Positions 24,848 through 34,337 are shown, counted from the stretch's first letter. The stretch: 64,000 nt of DNA from Paenibacillus sp. SZ31 (GCF_012912005.1 NZ_JABBEA010000013.1:1-64000); one strand, 5' to 3'. Notes: generated by a model not told the origin, from the sequence alone. Translations and numbers: made by a program.

Positions 24848-26086
24848 ATGAACACATTGTTCAGAAACAAAGCTTTTTTAATCGTTACAGGGTCTGATTT
24901 GCTGCAAAATCTGGCGATATGGATCCGGAATATGGCGATCCTCTATTATGTAATGGATCGAACTCAGGGAAGTCCAATAGCCGTCTCGCTGATTACCGTA
25001 CTTGAATATGCCCCGATTTTTGTTTTCTCCATCATAGGCGGTGCACTTGCTGATCGCTGGAATCCCAAACGTACGATGATACTGGGGGATATTCTGAGTG
25101 CGTTGTCTATTGTCATGATTATCGGTGTTTTATCTTCCGGGTATTGGCAGATTCTATACGTAGCCACGTTTGTATCCTCTATCGTTAGCCAGTTTTCTCA
25201 ACCATCCTCTCTAAAGATTGTGAGGCGAAATGTAAAGGGGGAACATTTGCAGTCTGCAATTGCGATTACCCAGAGTGGTCAATCGTTGTTTTTAATTCTC
25301 GGACCAATCGTCGGAACGTTTATATACACTGCAATGGGAATTCAGGCATCCATGTACGCATTACTCATTCTGTTCCTCATCTCTGCGCTTCTACTCACAT
25401 TTCTGCCTAAAGACGCCACTCAGCGGGAAATTAATACCTCATTATTAGCGGATATCAAAGAGGGCTGGCAATATGTTGCTCGATCTCGCTCGTTAAAAAT
25501 GCTTAGTCTGGTATTCATCTGTATAGGGCTTTCGGCAGGTCTCATCAGCCCACTTGGAATATTTCTAATCACCGAACGTCTGGGACTTGAAGCAACATCG
25601 TTACAGTTTTTGTCAGGTGCATCTGGAATAGGCTTATTGATTGGAGGAGGTATTGCGGCTGCTGTAAGTGGCAAGTTGAATCAGACTTTAACTCTAATCG
25701 TAGGTGTGCTGTGTCTGGCTGTAGCCACGATGGGGGAAGTGTTATCCAGTTGGTTCTGGCTGACCCTTTTGATCAGTTTCTTGAGCTCCATTAGTTTGGC
25801 ATTTATCAACGTCATCATCTCCACGTACTTGGTCACTCGGATTGATGAGCACTTGATTGGGAGAGTTAATGGGACCATCACACCCTTATTCATTGGGACC
25901 ATGCTTCTCGGATCTTCCATGGCAGGTGTATTGATGAACAGCACATCCATTTTTATCGTCTATGCCATTTCGGTTATCGTAATGATCCTGGGTATCATTC
26001 CAGCGATGCGAATTCAATTTCGTAATGATCAGATTGCTCCTGCCGGTACATTAATTTCTTCAGAAATCACTTCGAGCCAAACCTAA
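24848..26086 (+). CDS. MFS transporter, probable drug efflux
   Basis: The 412-residue protein has twelve predicted membrane helices. The MFS signature between helices 2 and 3 (GGALADRWNPKRTMILGD, ~64-81) and the halfway loop after ~195 are visible. The N-terminus (MNTLFRNKAFLIVTGSDLLQ) resembles the Bacillus YxaM/MefA-like branch of antiporters that export macrolides or related drugs. AGAGGAG precedes the ATG. The upstream TetR gene and shared operator support induced efflux; the substrate is unknown. Confidence 0.85.
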   Translation: MNTLFRNKAFLIVTGSDLLQNLAIWIRNMAILYYVMDRTQGSPIAVSLITVLEYAPIFVFSIIGGALADRWNPKRTMILGDILSALSIVMIIGVLSSGYWQILYVATFVSSIVSQFSQPSSLKIVRRNVKGEHLQSAIAITQSGQSLFLILGPIVGTFIYTAMGIQASMYALLILFLISALLLTFLPKDATQREINTSLLADIKEGWQYVARSRSLKMLSLVFICIGLSAGLISPLGIFLITERLGLEATSLQFLSGASGIGLLIGGGIAAAVSGKLNQTLTLIVGVLCLAVATMGEVLSSWFWLTLLISFLSSISLAFINVIISTYLVTRIDEHLIGRVNGTITPLFIGTMLLGSSMAGVLMNSTSIFIVYAISVIVMILGIIPAMRIQFRNDQIAPAGTLISSEITSSQT

Positions 26087-26139
26087 TCAAATGCATTCTG
26101 GTGCAACAATAGTTCGTCTATTAAAACAAGAACGTACAA

Positions 26140-26177
26140 CAAAAAAAGCAGCGGGATCATCCCACTGCTTTTTTGTA
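26140..26177. terminator. Bidirectional terminator
   Basis: AAAAAAAGCAGCGGGAT / ATCCCACTGCTTTTTT stem with A/T runs on both sides. It serves the MFS gene and the convergent msrAB. Confidence 0.9.
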
Positions 26178-26190
26178 TTTGTATTAAAAC

Positions 26191-27153
26191 TTATTGGAAA
26201 AGGACGGTGTACTCGCCGTATCCTTCTTTTTGCATGTCTTCTTTGGGTACAAAACGAAGTGCCGCAGAGTTGATGCAATAACGCATTCCACCTGCTTCGG
26301 CAGGACCATCGTTGAACAGGTGACCCAGATGGGAATCGCCCTCACGACTTCTCACTTCGGTACGAATCATGAAGTGGCTGAGATCGGTTTTTTCCTTCAC
26401 GTTGTAGTCTCGTAATGGACGTGTGAAGCTCGGCCAGCCGCAGCCGGAATCGTATTTGTCGGTAGAACTGAACAATGGCTCACCAGATACGATGTCCACA
26501 TAGATACCGTCACCGTGGTGATCCCAGAATTCGTTGTGGAACGCAGGCTCTGTCGCGCTGTTCTGTGTAACTTCATATTGAATCGGCGTCAGGCGCTCTT
26601 TCAGTCCATCTTTGTCCACGTTGCCGGACCAGTTGCGTTCGATGAAATCTACACGTCCAGAACCTTTGCTGTAGCGTTTGTAGTGGGCAGGGTTCTTCCG
26701 GTGATAATTTTGGTGATGTTCTTCCGCTTCATAGAACGGTTTTGCTGGCAAGATCGGCGTGAAGATCGGTTTGTCAAAACGTCCGCTTTGTCCCAGCTCG
26801 GCTTTGGAAGCTTCCGCAATCTCGCGCTGCTCTTCGCTGTGATAGAAGATGGCCGTCTGATAGGAAGATCCACGGTCATGGAATTGCCCGCCTGTATCCG
26901 TAGGATCAATCTGCTGCCAGAACAGTTCAACCAGTTTCTTATAAGGGAAGATGGCAGGGTCGAACGTAATTTGCACAGCCTCTACATGTCCTGTTGTCTC
27001 CGAGCAGACCTCTTCATATGTTGGATTCTCGGTATGTCCTCCTGTATAACCCGATACGATCTTATGAATACCGGGCAGTTCTTCAAAGGGGGATACCATA
27101 CACCAGAAGCATCCGCCTGCAAAAGTTGCTAACTCACTTGAATGTTGTTCCAT
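26191..27153 (-). CDS. msrAB: Bifunctional methionine sulfoxide reductase MsrA-MsrB
   Basis: The 320-residue fusion has MsrA at ~8-160, with the catalytic motif GGCFWC (Cys15), and MsrB at ~178-315, with GCGWPSF and the catalytic RYCINSAALRF near the end. MsrA reduces the S-sulfoxide and MsrB the R-sulfoxide of methionine, using thioredoxin. The MsrB part has GCGW but not the usual CxxC zinc pairs, so it is probably a zinc-free form. TGGAGTGA precedes the ATG. There is no signal peptide, so it acts in the cytoplasm. It is monocistronic. Confidence 0.93.
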   Translation of the reverse strand: MEQHSSELATFAGGCFWCMVSPFEELPGIHKIVSGYTGGHTENPTYEEVCSETTGHVEAVQITFDPAIFPYKKLVELFWQQIDPTDTGGQFHDRGSSYQTAIFYHSEEQREIAEASKAELGQSGRFDKPIFTPILPAKPFYEAEEHHQNYHRKNPAHYKRYSKGSGRVDFIERNWSGNVDKDGLKERLTPIQYEVTQNSATEPAFHNEFWDHHGDGIYVDIVSGEPLFSSTDKYDSGCGWPSFTRPLRDYNVKEKTDLSHFMIRTEVRSREGDSHLGHLFNDGPAEAGGMRYCINSAALRFVPKEDMQKEGYGEYTVLFQ

Positions 27154-27334
27154 GCTATAGTCACTCCATTTCTGATGAAGATCTAGCGCTCGTGTTCGAG
27201 CTCCAGCAATCTACCGTTTTATTAAAACTTGTTACACAAGCGTTAGGCTTGCTCTTCTATTATATCCTGAATTGGCAAGCCAACCAAGCCGGAATGAAAA
27301 CAAGCTGAATCTGAACGGTTTGCGAATTCTGAAT

Positions 27335-27946
27335 TCAGGCTTTGTTGCGTGACCGAAAGCGAAATAAGAGCAATACAATGGCCATGAGCACCAGATATCC
27401 GGCAAGGATCCCCAGGCTCAGCCAGATGGAGGTTTCAGCCTGTGCACCTGCATAGGCAAAAACAAAAATCGCTGGCATTTTGCCAATGGCCGTGGCAACC
27501 ATGAAGACCCAGAATGGTGTGTACGTTATACCTGCATAGATATTAACGGCCATCTGAGGCACGATCGGCAACAGTCGCATTGACATGACACCCATGAACG
27601 GATGTGCTTCCATCCATGTGGTAAAACGGTTTAGACCCCGGATACGTTCGAGGTACGATCTCGCCTGATGTCTGAAGATGGTTCTTGCTCCGCCATAGAC
27701 GAGCATGGCAGCAAGTGTTGTGCCAAGCCAGCATATCCAGGCTGCCGTTGTGGTACCGTAACTGTAACCAAAGGCGATAATAACAAACTTATAAGGAATT
27801 ACAGGCACAAGAGCAAACAATATTGCCATGGCGAGTAATAGCGGGATGGACTGATAGAGATCGGTCCAGGCCAGCAGTTCATATCTGTAAATAAACGTGA
27901 CTCCTGCAAGTAAAACATATAACAGAAGCCATAACCATTTTCGCAA
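27335..27946 (-). CDS. TVP38/TMEM64 (VTT domain) membrane protein
   Basis: The 203-residue protein has about six hydrophobic segments and the VTT/SNARE-associated core: VIPYKFVIIAFGYSYG (~50-65) and MRLLPIVPQMAVNIYAGI (~122-139), the latter with the conserved Arg and Pro of DedA-superfamily lipid scramblases. Members move or sense phospholipids; some transport polyprenyl or PE lipids. This one is shorter than B. subtilis YtxB-type relatives but complete. It lies downstream of a small gap and upstream of msrAB in the same direction; linkage is uncertain. Confidence 0.8.
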   Translation of the reverse strand: MRKWLWLLLYVLLAGVTFIYRYELLAWTDLYQSIPLLLAMAILFALVPVIPYKFVIIAFGYSYGTTTAAWICWLGTTLAAMLVYGGARTIFRHQARSYLERIRGLNRFTTWMEAHPFMGVMSMRLLPIVPQMAVNIYAGITYTPFWVFMVATAIGKMPAIFVFAYAGAQAETSIWLSLGILAGYLVLMAIVLLLFRFRSRNKA

Positions 27947-28145
27947 AATTCCAAACGCTCCTTTCAGATCAGGCAGGTCTAGTCGTGTCCCAATCTGTAC
28001 TGCTGTTCCTCATAAGTTTACCACGTTCGCCCATTGTCTGAACAATTCGAGCGAAGTCTGCTGCAATCACTGGCAAGTTGCTGTCCGAAGGGTTACACTA
28101 TAGGACGTGGAAATATAGAACCGAACTGAAGGTGGAATGATCATA

Positions 28146-29084
28146 ATGGAAACAACCAAACGTAAACGAATTGCAATTATCGGCCTCGGCGGTATTGCAC
28201 GTAAAGTGTATTTGCCGCTGTTGACCGCTCATCCGAACGTGGAGATTGTGGGGATTATGAACCGATCTCCGGAGCCGGTCAAAGCCGTTCGGGAGGCGTA
28301 TAGATTAGAACGGGGAACAACGGATCTGAAAGAACTGTTGTCCTGGGACCTGGATGCGGTGTTTGTACATACAGCAACAGAAGCGCACTTTGACATTGTC
28401 ATGCAATGTCTGGAACAGGGATTGGCCGTTTATGTAGATAAGCCGTTATCCTATACGCTTCGGGAGTCGGAAGAGATGACGGCTTTTGCCGAGGCACAAG
28501 GTCTGTTACTGGCAGTGGGCTTCAATCGCAGATTCGCACCGATGTACCAAAAAGCGAAAGAATGGATGCAGGATGGAAAAGGTTTTGAATCCCTGACAGT
28601 GACCAAACATCGTACAGGCATTCAGGATCGTCCTGCGGCAGAAACCATTTATGATGATCTCATCCATATGCTGGATCTAATGATGTGGTACTCGGATCAC
28701 AATGTGGAGCTGCTTCATCAATGGATTCGGAAGAATGATCTGGACAGACTGCTGCATGCAACCGGAACGGCCAAACTGGGCAGAACAGCCTACGGTCGAT
28801 TCGATATGGTGCGTGAAGCTGGGGCAGATCTGGAGGAGGTCGAATTGCATGGTGGTGGACGATCTGTTGAAGTCGTGAACATGGACACGATCAGCTACAT
28901 GGAACAGGGGAGTCTGGAAACCAAAGAAACGTTCGGGAGCTGGGACACTGTGTTAGCACGCAGAGGTTTTAGCGGAGCCGTCGATCATTTCCTGGCTTGT
29001 CTGGACTCGCCTGATGATTGCCTGATCAGTGCAAGTCATGTCATGGACAGCCATGAGCTAGCTGAACAATTAATCCGCAAATAG
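28146..29084 (+). CDS. Gfo/Idh/MocA family oxidoreductase
   Basis: 312 residues from the ATG at 28146 (AAGGTGG eleven bases upstream; an ATG nine bases earlier is too close to that site). The N-terminal Rossmann fold has IIGLGGIARKVYLPLL (GxGxxA-type NAD(P) motif). The usual EKP motif is DKPLSYTL near residue 97, keeping the catalytic lysine. The C-terminal alpha/beta domain has HMLDLMMWYS. It should oxidise or reduce a sugar or cyclitol; the substrate cannot be told. A small conserved gene follows 32 bp downstream and is probably co-transcribed. Confidence 0.85.
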   Translation: METTKRKRIAIIGLGGIARKVYLPLLTAHPNVEIVGIMNRSPEPVKAVREAYRLERGTTDLKELLSWDLDAVFVHTATEAHFDIVMQCLEQGLAVYVDKPLSYTLRESEEMTAFAEAQGLLLAVGFNRRFAPMYQKAKEWMQDGKGFESLTVTKHRTGIQDRPAAETIYDDLIHMLDLMMWYSDHNVELLHQWIRKNDLDRLLHATGTAKLGRTAYGRFDMVREAGADLEEVELHGGGRSVEVVNMDTISYMEQGSLETKETFGSWDTVLARRGFSGAVDHFLACLDSPDDCLISASHVMDSHELAEQLIRK

Positions 29085-29116
29085 TTGCAGAATACACATA
29101 CGGAGGAATACAAGTC

Positions 29117-29431
29117 ATGGATGAATATGAAAAGGAACGTAATAAACAGATCGAGGAAGCTGTTGTAGAAACCTATAAACAGGAAGAAGAGATGATGATC
29201 CTCGTATTTGCCCAGTGGTGTGTCAATCATGGATTGGACCCGGAAGAGATGTACCGGCAAGCCTACCCGAATCAGCAAAGCAACGAGCGTTTGCAACAGG
29301 TGCAGAAGCTGATTGTTTCCAAGGAGGAAGCCGGCGAGATCCCGGATGATACGGTACTTGGCGTATTGTCCATGTTTGGCAATGAAGATCTGGCGATGGT
29401 TGTATCTGAGGCCATAGCCGGGCGCAAATAA
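29117..29431 (+). CDS. Conserved hypothetical acidic protein
   Basis: The 104-residue, soluble, helical, strongly acidic product starts MDEYEKERNKQIEEAVVETY. It has no signal peptide and no family I can name. CGGAGG precedes the ATG. It follows the oxidoreductase gene closely in the same direction, suggesting one transcript, and converges on the AraC-type gene with only 25 bp between stops; no strong terminator was seen between them. Confidence 0.7.
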   Translation: MDEYEKERNKQIEEAVVETYKQEEEMMILVFAQWCVNHGLDPEEMYRQAYPNQQSNERLQQVQKLIVSKEEAGEIPDDTVLGVLSMFGNEDLAMVVSEAIAGRK

Positions 29432-29456
29432 GTTCAACTTACGTATACTGGTATGA

Positions 29457-30275
29457 TTACATCTGTTCCCGGTGAATGACGCGGAATTCCTTCGGCGACA
29501 TGCCGAACCGGGAACGGAATACCCGATGGAAATAGGTATAGTTGTTGAAGCCGGAAGACTCAGATACTTGCTCCAAGGTCATTGGACTGAAAATAATCCG
29601 TTCCCTGGCCATATTCAACCGTACGTCAAGCGTGTATTGCATGATGCTTTTGCCAAACGCTTCTTTGAAGAGATGAACCCCCCGTGAGACACTGATACCA
29701 ATATGTGTTGCCACATCATCCAGCTTGAACAATGAGGAAGCGTTTTCTTCAATGTAGTTCTTAATCTCATAAGCCACATAATTGGTGTTGGTTATCGTCG
29801 GATGCTCCGACAGTAGACGATCCACTTCGAGACATAAAATCCGCATATAATAACTTGAAATTTCCGGATAAGGATTGGAAATGCGGCGTTGCTCCAGCAC
29901 GAGCTGTCGAAACAGCACTAACAGACTTTCAGTCAGTTCAACTTTGATCCGGGTTGGCCGTTTGTGACGCTTCCACCACTCATCCACCCATGAACCATTG
30001 AAGAAGATGTGATAGTCGCCACTTTCCACCAGTCGTTCTCCCATCGGATTGATTTCATTGTCTATTCTCAGCTCATAAGGCTCATCAGGATCAAAAAGAA
30101 GCAGATCGCCCGCATCCACCAGGGACATGTCCCCGTCAATACGTGAACGGCAGCGTCCGTCTGTTTGCAGTCTTAACAGGTAGTTCTTCACCCCTTCAGG
30201 CTGCACCATAGCGTAGGGTTTACGATGAAATGAAAAGCCTGCTGTAAGAACTTGGCAGGAATGATCTGTCGGCAT
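29457..30275 (-). CDS. AraC family transcriptional regulator
   Basis: 272 residues from the ATG at 30275, chosen because AAGGAG lies eight bases upstream; the frame stays open to 30326 without a site. The N-terminal ~150 residues form an AraC-type cupin with GDLLLFDPDEPYEL. The C-terminal ~90 residues hold two helix-turn-helix motifs, ending in the family signature (SSGFNNYTYFHRVFRSRFG and MSPKEFR). It is divergent from the oxidoreductase-isomerase-ThuA cluster and is the likely activator of that cluster in response to a sugar (inference). Confidence 0.88.
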   Translation of the reverse strand: MPTDHSCQVLTAGFSFHRKPYAMVQPEGVKNYLLRLQTDGRCRSRIDGDMSLVDAGDLLLFDPDEPYELRIDNEINPMGERLVESGDYHIFFNGSWVDEWWKRHKRPTRIKVELTESLLVLFRQLVLEQRRISNPYPEISSYYMRILCLEVDRLLSEHPTITNTNYVAYEIKNYIEENASSLFKLDDVATHIGISVSRGVHLFKEAFGKSIMQYTLDVRLNMARERIIFSPMTLEQVSESSGFNNYTYFHRVFRSRFGMSPKEFRVIHREQM

Positions 30276-30462
30276 GGGCATACTCCTTGCAATTTGAAAA
30301 TTATGACCAGATAGTTCATGTTTCAATCATATTATTCATTTTAATTGAAGCGGAAACGGAATACCATAGTATTAGATTCAAGGAACAGGAAACATCCAAC
30401 AAACATATGTATATCAACCATTCAAACGCGGTTTCACCATGCGTAAGGAGATGAACATCACA

Positions 30463-31575
30463 GTGGAGAAAATGAAAGCAGGCATCATCGGGTGCGGTAA
30501 CATCAGTGCCATCTACTTGGAAAATCTCAAAAACAATCCGAACATTGAAGTCGTGGCTGTTGCGGATTTGATTCGTGAACGCGCTCAGGAACGGGCAGAT
30601 GAATTTAATATCGCAAACGTTTACAATGTAGATGAGTTGCTGCAAAATAGCGAAATTGAACTCGTGTTGAACCTTACGGTTCCTGGCAGTCATGCCATAA
30701 CCGATCTGGCAGCACTCGAAGCAGGCAAACATGTGTATGCCGAGAAGCCGCTGGCGATATCTCTTGAGGATGGTCGCAAGGTTGTTGAGCTGGCTGAGGA
30801 AAAGGGGTTGTATGTTGGTTCTGCACCGGATACCTTCCTTGGTTCAGGCATCCAAACAGCTCGTAAAGCCATTGAGGATGGGCTGATTGGTAAGCCGGTT
30901 GCAGCGACTTCATTCTTCATGGGTGGAGGACCAGAAGCTTGGCATCCTAATCCGGAGTTCTTTTATGTTGCAGGTGGCGGACCGATGTTTGATATGGGAC
31001 CTTACTACCTGACCGCTCTGATTACGCTGCTTGGACCGATACGCAGAATCAGTGCCTCGGCAGGGATACAGATTGCAGATCGCAAGATTGGCTCTGGGCC
31101 GAAGGAAGGTACAGCACTGCAAGTAGAGACGCCTACTCACTTGGCAGGAACCATTGATTTTGCAGAAGGTGCCATTGCAACCATGATCACCAGTTTCGAT
31201 ATTCGCGGAGCTTCGGATCTGCCACGTATTGAAATCTATGGTACAGAAGGTACGCTTAGTGTACCGGACCCCAATTATTTTAACGGGGAAGTGAAGGTTC
31301 GCAGATACGGTCAAGACACTTGGGAGACGGTCAAACCAGTCTTCGAAAGTGGACAAAACGAACGAGGCATCGGCGTAACGGAAATGGTCGAATCCATTCG
31401 TGCCGGAAGAGAACACAAAGCCAGTGGCAAGCTTGCTTATCACGTATTGGAAGCCATGCATTCATTCCAGCGTTCTTCACTTGAAGGCAAGCACGTACAT
31501 CTGGAGAGCAGCTATGATTCTTTTGCAGTAACTCGCTCAGTTCAAACTGAAATTGAAACCGTGGAATCGCACTAG
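30463..31575 (+). CDS. Gfo/Idh/MocA family oxidoreductase
   Basis: 370 residues from the GTG at 30463, giving MEKMKAGIIGCGNISAIYL; AAGGAG lies 12 bases upstream, and an ATG at 30439 is also in frame. The Rossmann motif is IIGCGNIS, the EKP motif is AEKPLAISL (~96), and FDMGPYYLTALI lies near 180 in the catalytic domain. Members of this branch act on sugars or inositols in operons with TIM-barrel isomerases, as here. It is the first gene of a three-gene unit with the isomerase at 31782 and the ThuA-like gene at 32775. Confidence 0.88.
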   Translation: MEKMKAGIIGCGNISAIYLENLKNNPNIEVVAVADLIRERAQERADEFNIANVYNVDELLQNSEIELVLNLTVPGSHAITDLAALEAGKHVYAEKPLAISLEDGRKVVELAEEKGLYVGSAPDTFLGSGIQTARKAIEDGLIGKPVAATSFFMGGGPEAWHPNPEFFYVAGGGPMFDMGPYYLTALITLLGPIRRISASAGIQIADRKIGSGPKEGTALQVETPTHLAGTIDFAEGAIATMITSFDIRGASDLPRIEIYGTEGTLSVPDPNYFNGEVKVRRYGQDTWETVKPVFESGQNERGIGVTEMVESIRAGREHKASGKLAYHVLEAMHSFQRSSLEGKHVHLESSYDSFAVTRSVQTEIETVESH

Positions 31576-31781
31576 CTCGGAGTACCAAGTGTTCGAAGAA
31601 GCTTGATGCTCTTACGAGTGAAGGCAGAATAACCAGTATTCTTACGTTCAATTTCAGGATAGAAACACTCTCGATTTTCCACACTAATCAAACAGGCATG
31701 TGATCTGAACGGTAATTGTATACAGTTCAATATTCATGAATTCAGCAATCATACGATATCTAATCCAGGGAGGAATCGCAC

Positions 31782-32750
31782 TTGAAACTCGGCGTATTTT
31801 TGGTACTATTCGGAGGACGTAAATTGGAGGATGCTCTTGATTATGTAGCATCCAAGGGATTAAAAGCAGTAGAAATCGGAACAGGTGGACATCCAGGCAA
31901 TGCACATTGTAAGCCGGATGAATTGTTAAGCAATCCTACAGCACTGAAAAACTTCAAAAATGCAGTGGAATCACGCGGTTTGACGATCAGCGCACTTAGC
32001 TGTCACGGTAACCCGCTACATCCGCAAAAGGATATTGCCAAAGGATTTCACGATGATTTTGTTAAAACGGTAGAACTGGCTGAGAAGCTGGAAGTACCTG
32101 TAGTGAATACATTCTCCGGTTGTCCGGGAGACCATGAGGATGCCAAATATCCGAACTGGCCTGTTGCACCATGGCCGAATGACTTCCAGGAGATCCTGAA
32201 GTGGCAGTGGGAGAACAAAGTTATCCCTTACTGGACAGAGTGGGGTAAATTTGCAGCAGATCGTAACGTAAAAGTTGGATTGGAGCTGCATGGTGGATTC
32301 TCGGTTCATACACCAGCAACGTTGCTGAGACTGCGTGAAGCAGCAGGTGAAGTGATCGGAGCCAATCTGGACCCAAGTCACATGTGGTGGCAAGGCATTG
32401 ATCCGGTGCAGGCGATTCACATTTTGGGACGTGAAGGAGCGATCCATCACTTCCATGCAAAAGATACAACGATTGATCCGATCAACGTGAATAAACACGG
32501 TGTAACGGATATGCAGGATTATACTAATATGCTGGATCGGGCTTGGCAGTTCCGCTCGGTTGGTTATGGACATGATAACAAGACTTGGGCAGATATTATG
32601 AGTGCCTTGCGTCTGGTCGGATATGATTATGTGGTAAGTATTGAACACGAGGACGGTCTGATGTCGGTTGAAGAAGGATTCTCTAAAGCCGTGCAAAATC
32701 TCCAGCAAGTATTGATTGAAGAGCCGCTGGGCGATATGTGGTGGGTTTAG
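31782..32750 (+). CDS. Sugar phosphate isomerase/epimerase (TIM barrel)
   Basis: 322 residues, starting at TTG after GGGAGG. It is a xylose-isomerase-like AP endonuclease 2 family barrel. Metal-binding segments are visible in order: EIGTGGHPGN, SALSCHGNPLHP, GLELHGGFSVHTP, NLDPSHMWWQG, HFHAKD and SIEHEDG. It probably interconverts or dehydrates a keto-sugar produced by the adjacent oxidoreductase. A gap of ~205 bp precedes it and the ThuA-like gene follows within 25 bp. The exact substrate is unknown; IolE- and hydroxypyruvate-isomerase-like activities are alternatives. Confidence 0.87.
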   Translation: MKLGVFLVLFGGRKLEDALDYVASKGLKAVEIGTGGHPGNAHCKPDELLSNPTALKNFKNAVESRGLTISALSCHGNPLHPQKDIAKGFHDDFVKTVELAEKLEVPVVNTFSGCPGDHEDAKYPNWPVAPWPNDFQEILKWQWENKVIPYWTEWGKFAADRNVKVGLELHGGFSVHTPATLLRLREAAGEVIGANLDPSHMWWQGIDPVQAIHILGREGAIHHFHAKDTTIDPINVNKHGVTDMQDYTNMLDRAWQFRSVGYGHDNKTWADIMSALRLVGYDYVVSIEHEDGLMSVEEGFSKAVQNLQQVLIEEPLGDMWWV

Positions 32751-32774
32751 AGCTACACTAGGGGGAAATTGAAT

Positions 32775-33503
32775 ATGATCAACGTCACCATTTGGAATGA
32801 ATTTGTCCATGAGAAAATTCACGATGAAGTAAGGGAAGTCTACCCGGATGGTCTGCATCGAGCGCTGGCTGACGGACTTGGCGGCGAAGGCTTTGCTATT
32901 CGTACAGCTACACTGGATCAGCCTGAACACGGATTAAGTGATGAAGTGCTGAATTCCACGGATGTGCTCATATGGTGGGGACACATGGCACATGATCGCG
33001 TAAGCGATGAGATCTCACAGAAGGTCGCGCAGCGAGTTCTGAACGGCATGGGAATGATTGTGCTTCATTCAGGTCATTTCTCTAAACCATTCAAAGCACT
33101 GATGGGAACAAGCTGCGATCTGAAGTGGCGTGTAGCAGACGAGCAGGAAATTGTATGGTGCGTTAACCCATCTCATCCTATTGCGGATGGCATCGAAGGC
33201 AAGATTGTATTGGAAAAAGAAGAGATGTACGGGGAGTTCTTCGATATTCCAGTACCGGATGAACTGGTGTTTGTAAGCAACTTCCAGGGTGGTGAAGTAT
33301 TCCGGAGCGGATGCACGTTCCGGCGTGGTGAAGGTAAAATCTTCTATTTCCGACCAGGTCATGAGACATATCCGACCTATTACAAACCGGAAATATTAAG
33401 AGTGATCAGCAACGCTGTGAAATGGGCATATCCTGCCCGTAGCTTTAAGCCGGAATTCGGCAAGAGCGAACCTGTAAGACCATTTGGTGGCGTGCTGGTT
33501 TAA
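32775..33503 (+). CDS. ThuA-like (trehalose utilization) protein
   Basis: 242 residues from the ATG at 32775, with GGGGG at good spacing; a TTG six bases earlier is less suited. It is a class I glutamine amidotransferase-like ThuA domain with VLIWWGHMAHDRVSDE (~54-69), VLHSGHFSKPFK (~96) and FRPGHETYPTYY (~195). ThuA proteins act with Gfo/Idh/MocA enzymes in 3-ketosugar metabolism of disaccharides in other bacteria. The co-localised oxidoreductase and isomerase fit that picture. No transporter is encoded beside it. Confidence 0.87.
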   Translation: MINVTIWNEFVHEKIHDEVREVYPDGLHRALADGLGGEGFAIRTATLDQPEHGLSDEVLNSTDVLIWWGHMAHDRVSDEISQKVAQRVLNGMGMIVLHSGHFSKPFKALMGTSCDLKWRVADEQEIVWCVNPSHPIADGIEGKIVLEKEEMYGEFFDIPVPDELVFVSNFQGGEVFRSGCTFRRGEGKIFYFRPGHETYPTYYKPEILRVISNAVKWAYPARSFKPEFGKSEPVRPFGGVLV

Positions 33504-33508
33504 TTATC

Positions 33509-33546
33509 CGTCGGAGTGCTAGTGTAAAATATTCTTTAGTTAAACT
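33509..33546 (+). repeat. Right-end remnant of the dispersed structured repeat
   Basis: TCGGAGTG, then AGTGTAAA, then ATTCTTTA, match the right end of copy B (TCGGAGTG, AGTGTAAA, ATTCTTTA) in order and spacing. The left part is absent. Confidence 0.6.
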
Positions 33547-33566
33547 TAGACTGATAATGGATACGA

Positions 33567-33617
33567 AGGAACCCTTCTCCAAGTCAATGATGACTGTGGC
33601 AGTTGGGTTCTTTTTGG
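33567..33617 (+). terminator. Probable terminator of the ThuA operon
   Basis: GGAACCC / GGGTTC stem enclosing ~30 nt, followed by TTTTTGGG. Confidence 0.6.
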
Positions 33618-33826
33618 GTAAGATAGTACTATGGGGAAGTTATACGATATTTCCCATGGTTACGACGCAGCGTGTAATGTATACTGGGATGTATGATCCA
33701 TTTTGGATGTTATGCTTCTAAAATTTAAACTTTTTAGTTGCAGGCGTTTTCTTTGAAGCTTAAATATGTTATTATGAAATATACTAACAAAATGTAAGTT
33801 GAGTGATCTCTAAAGAGGTGATTAAT

Positions 33827-34144
33827 GTGGAAGGTCAAGACTTGCGGATGTGTCCGCGTTTTGAGACGGCGTTTTCGTTTTTGGGCAAGCGCTGGAATGG
33901 TTTAATTATTCAAACGTTGATGAGTGGTTCGAAGCGATTCAAGGATATCTCCAATTTGATTCCGTCCATGAGTGACAAGATGTTGTCCGAACGGATGAAG
34001 GATCTGGAGAGTGAAGGTATTCTGGTTCGTCACGTCTATCCCGAGACGCCAGTTCGTATTGAATATGAACTGACGGACAAAGGTAGAGCGCTCCAGCCTG
34101 TTATGAATCAAATTCAGGACTGGGCTGAGAAGTGGGTTGACTAG
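33827..34144 (+). CDS. HxlR family transcriptional regulator
   Basis: 105 residues from the GTG at 33827 (AAAGAGGTGA at correct spacing; an ATG at 33803 has none). It is a winged helix of the HxlR type with the N-terminal signature CPRFETAFSFLGKRWNGLI, which contains the conserved Cys seen in redox- and aldehyde-sensing members, and the recognition segment FKDISNLIPSMSDKMLSERM. It is alone, with a terminator right after. Its target is not evident; such regulators often control a neighbouring divergent gene, which is absent here. Confidence 0.88.
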   Translation: MEGQDLRMCPRFETAFSFLGKRWNGLIIQTLMSGSKRFKDISNLIPSMSDKMLSERMKDLESEGILVRHVYPETPVRIEYELTDKGRALQPVMNQIQDWAEKWVD

Positions 34145-34188
34145 CGTATAAGCAACATCATCCACTTCGTTGTATGAATGACATAGAC

Positions 34189-34220
34189 TCCTGATTTCTG
34201 TAGAAATCAGGGGTTTTTGT
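34189..34220 (+). terminator. Terminator of the HxlR gene
   Basis: CTCCTGATTTCT / AGAAATCAGGGG stem followed by TTTTTG. Confidence 0.85.
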
Positions 34221-34337
34221 CTTAAGTAAAACGTGATACTACGTTTTTCTCTTGGGCTGTGCACATGTTGTCATGAGTTGTAGTATAATCTATAGAAAAT
34301 GGCCACAGACGGCCGGAGCGAAGGAGGCCCACTTGTC

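Noticed and set aside
32016..32930. 304-codon minus-strand frame over the isomerase gene
   Set aside because: It is the antisense shadow of a clear TIM-barrel gene; composition and motifs support only the plus strand.
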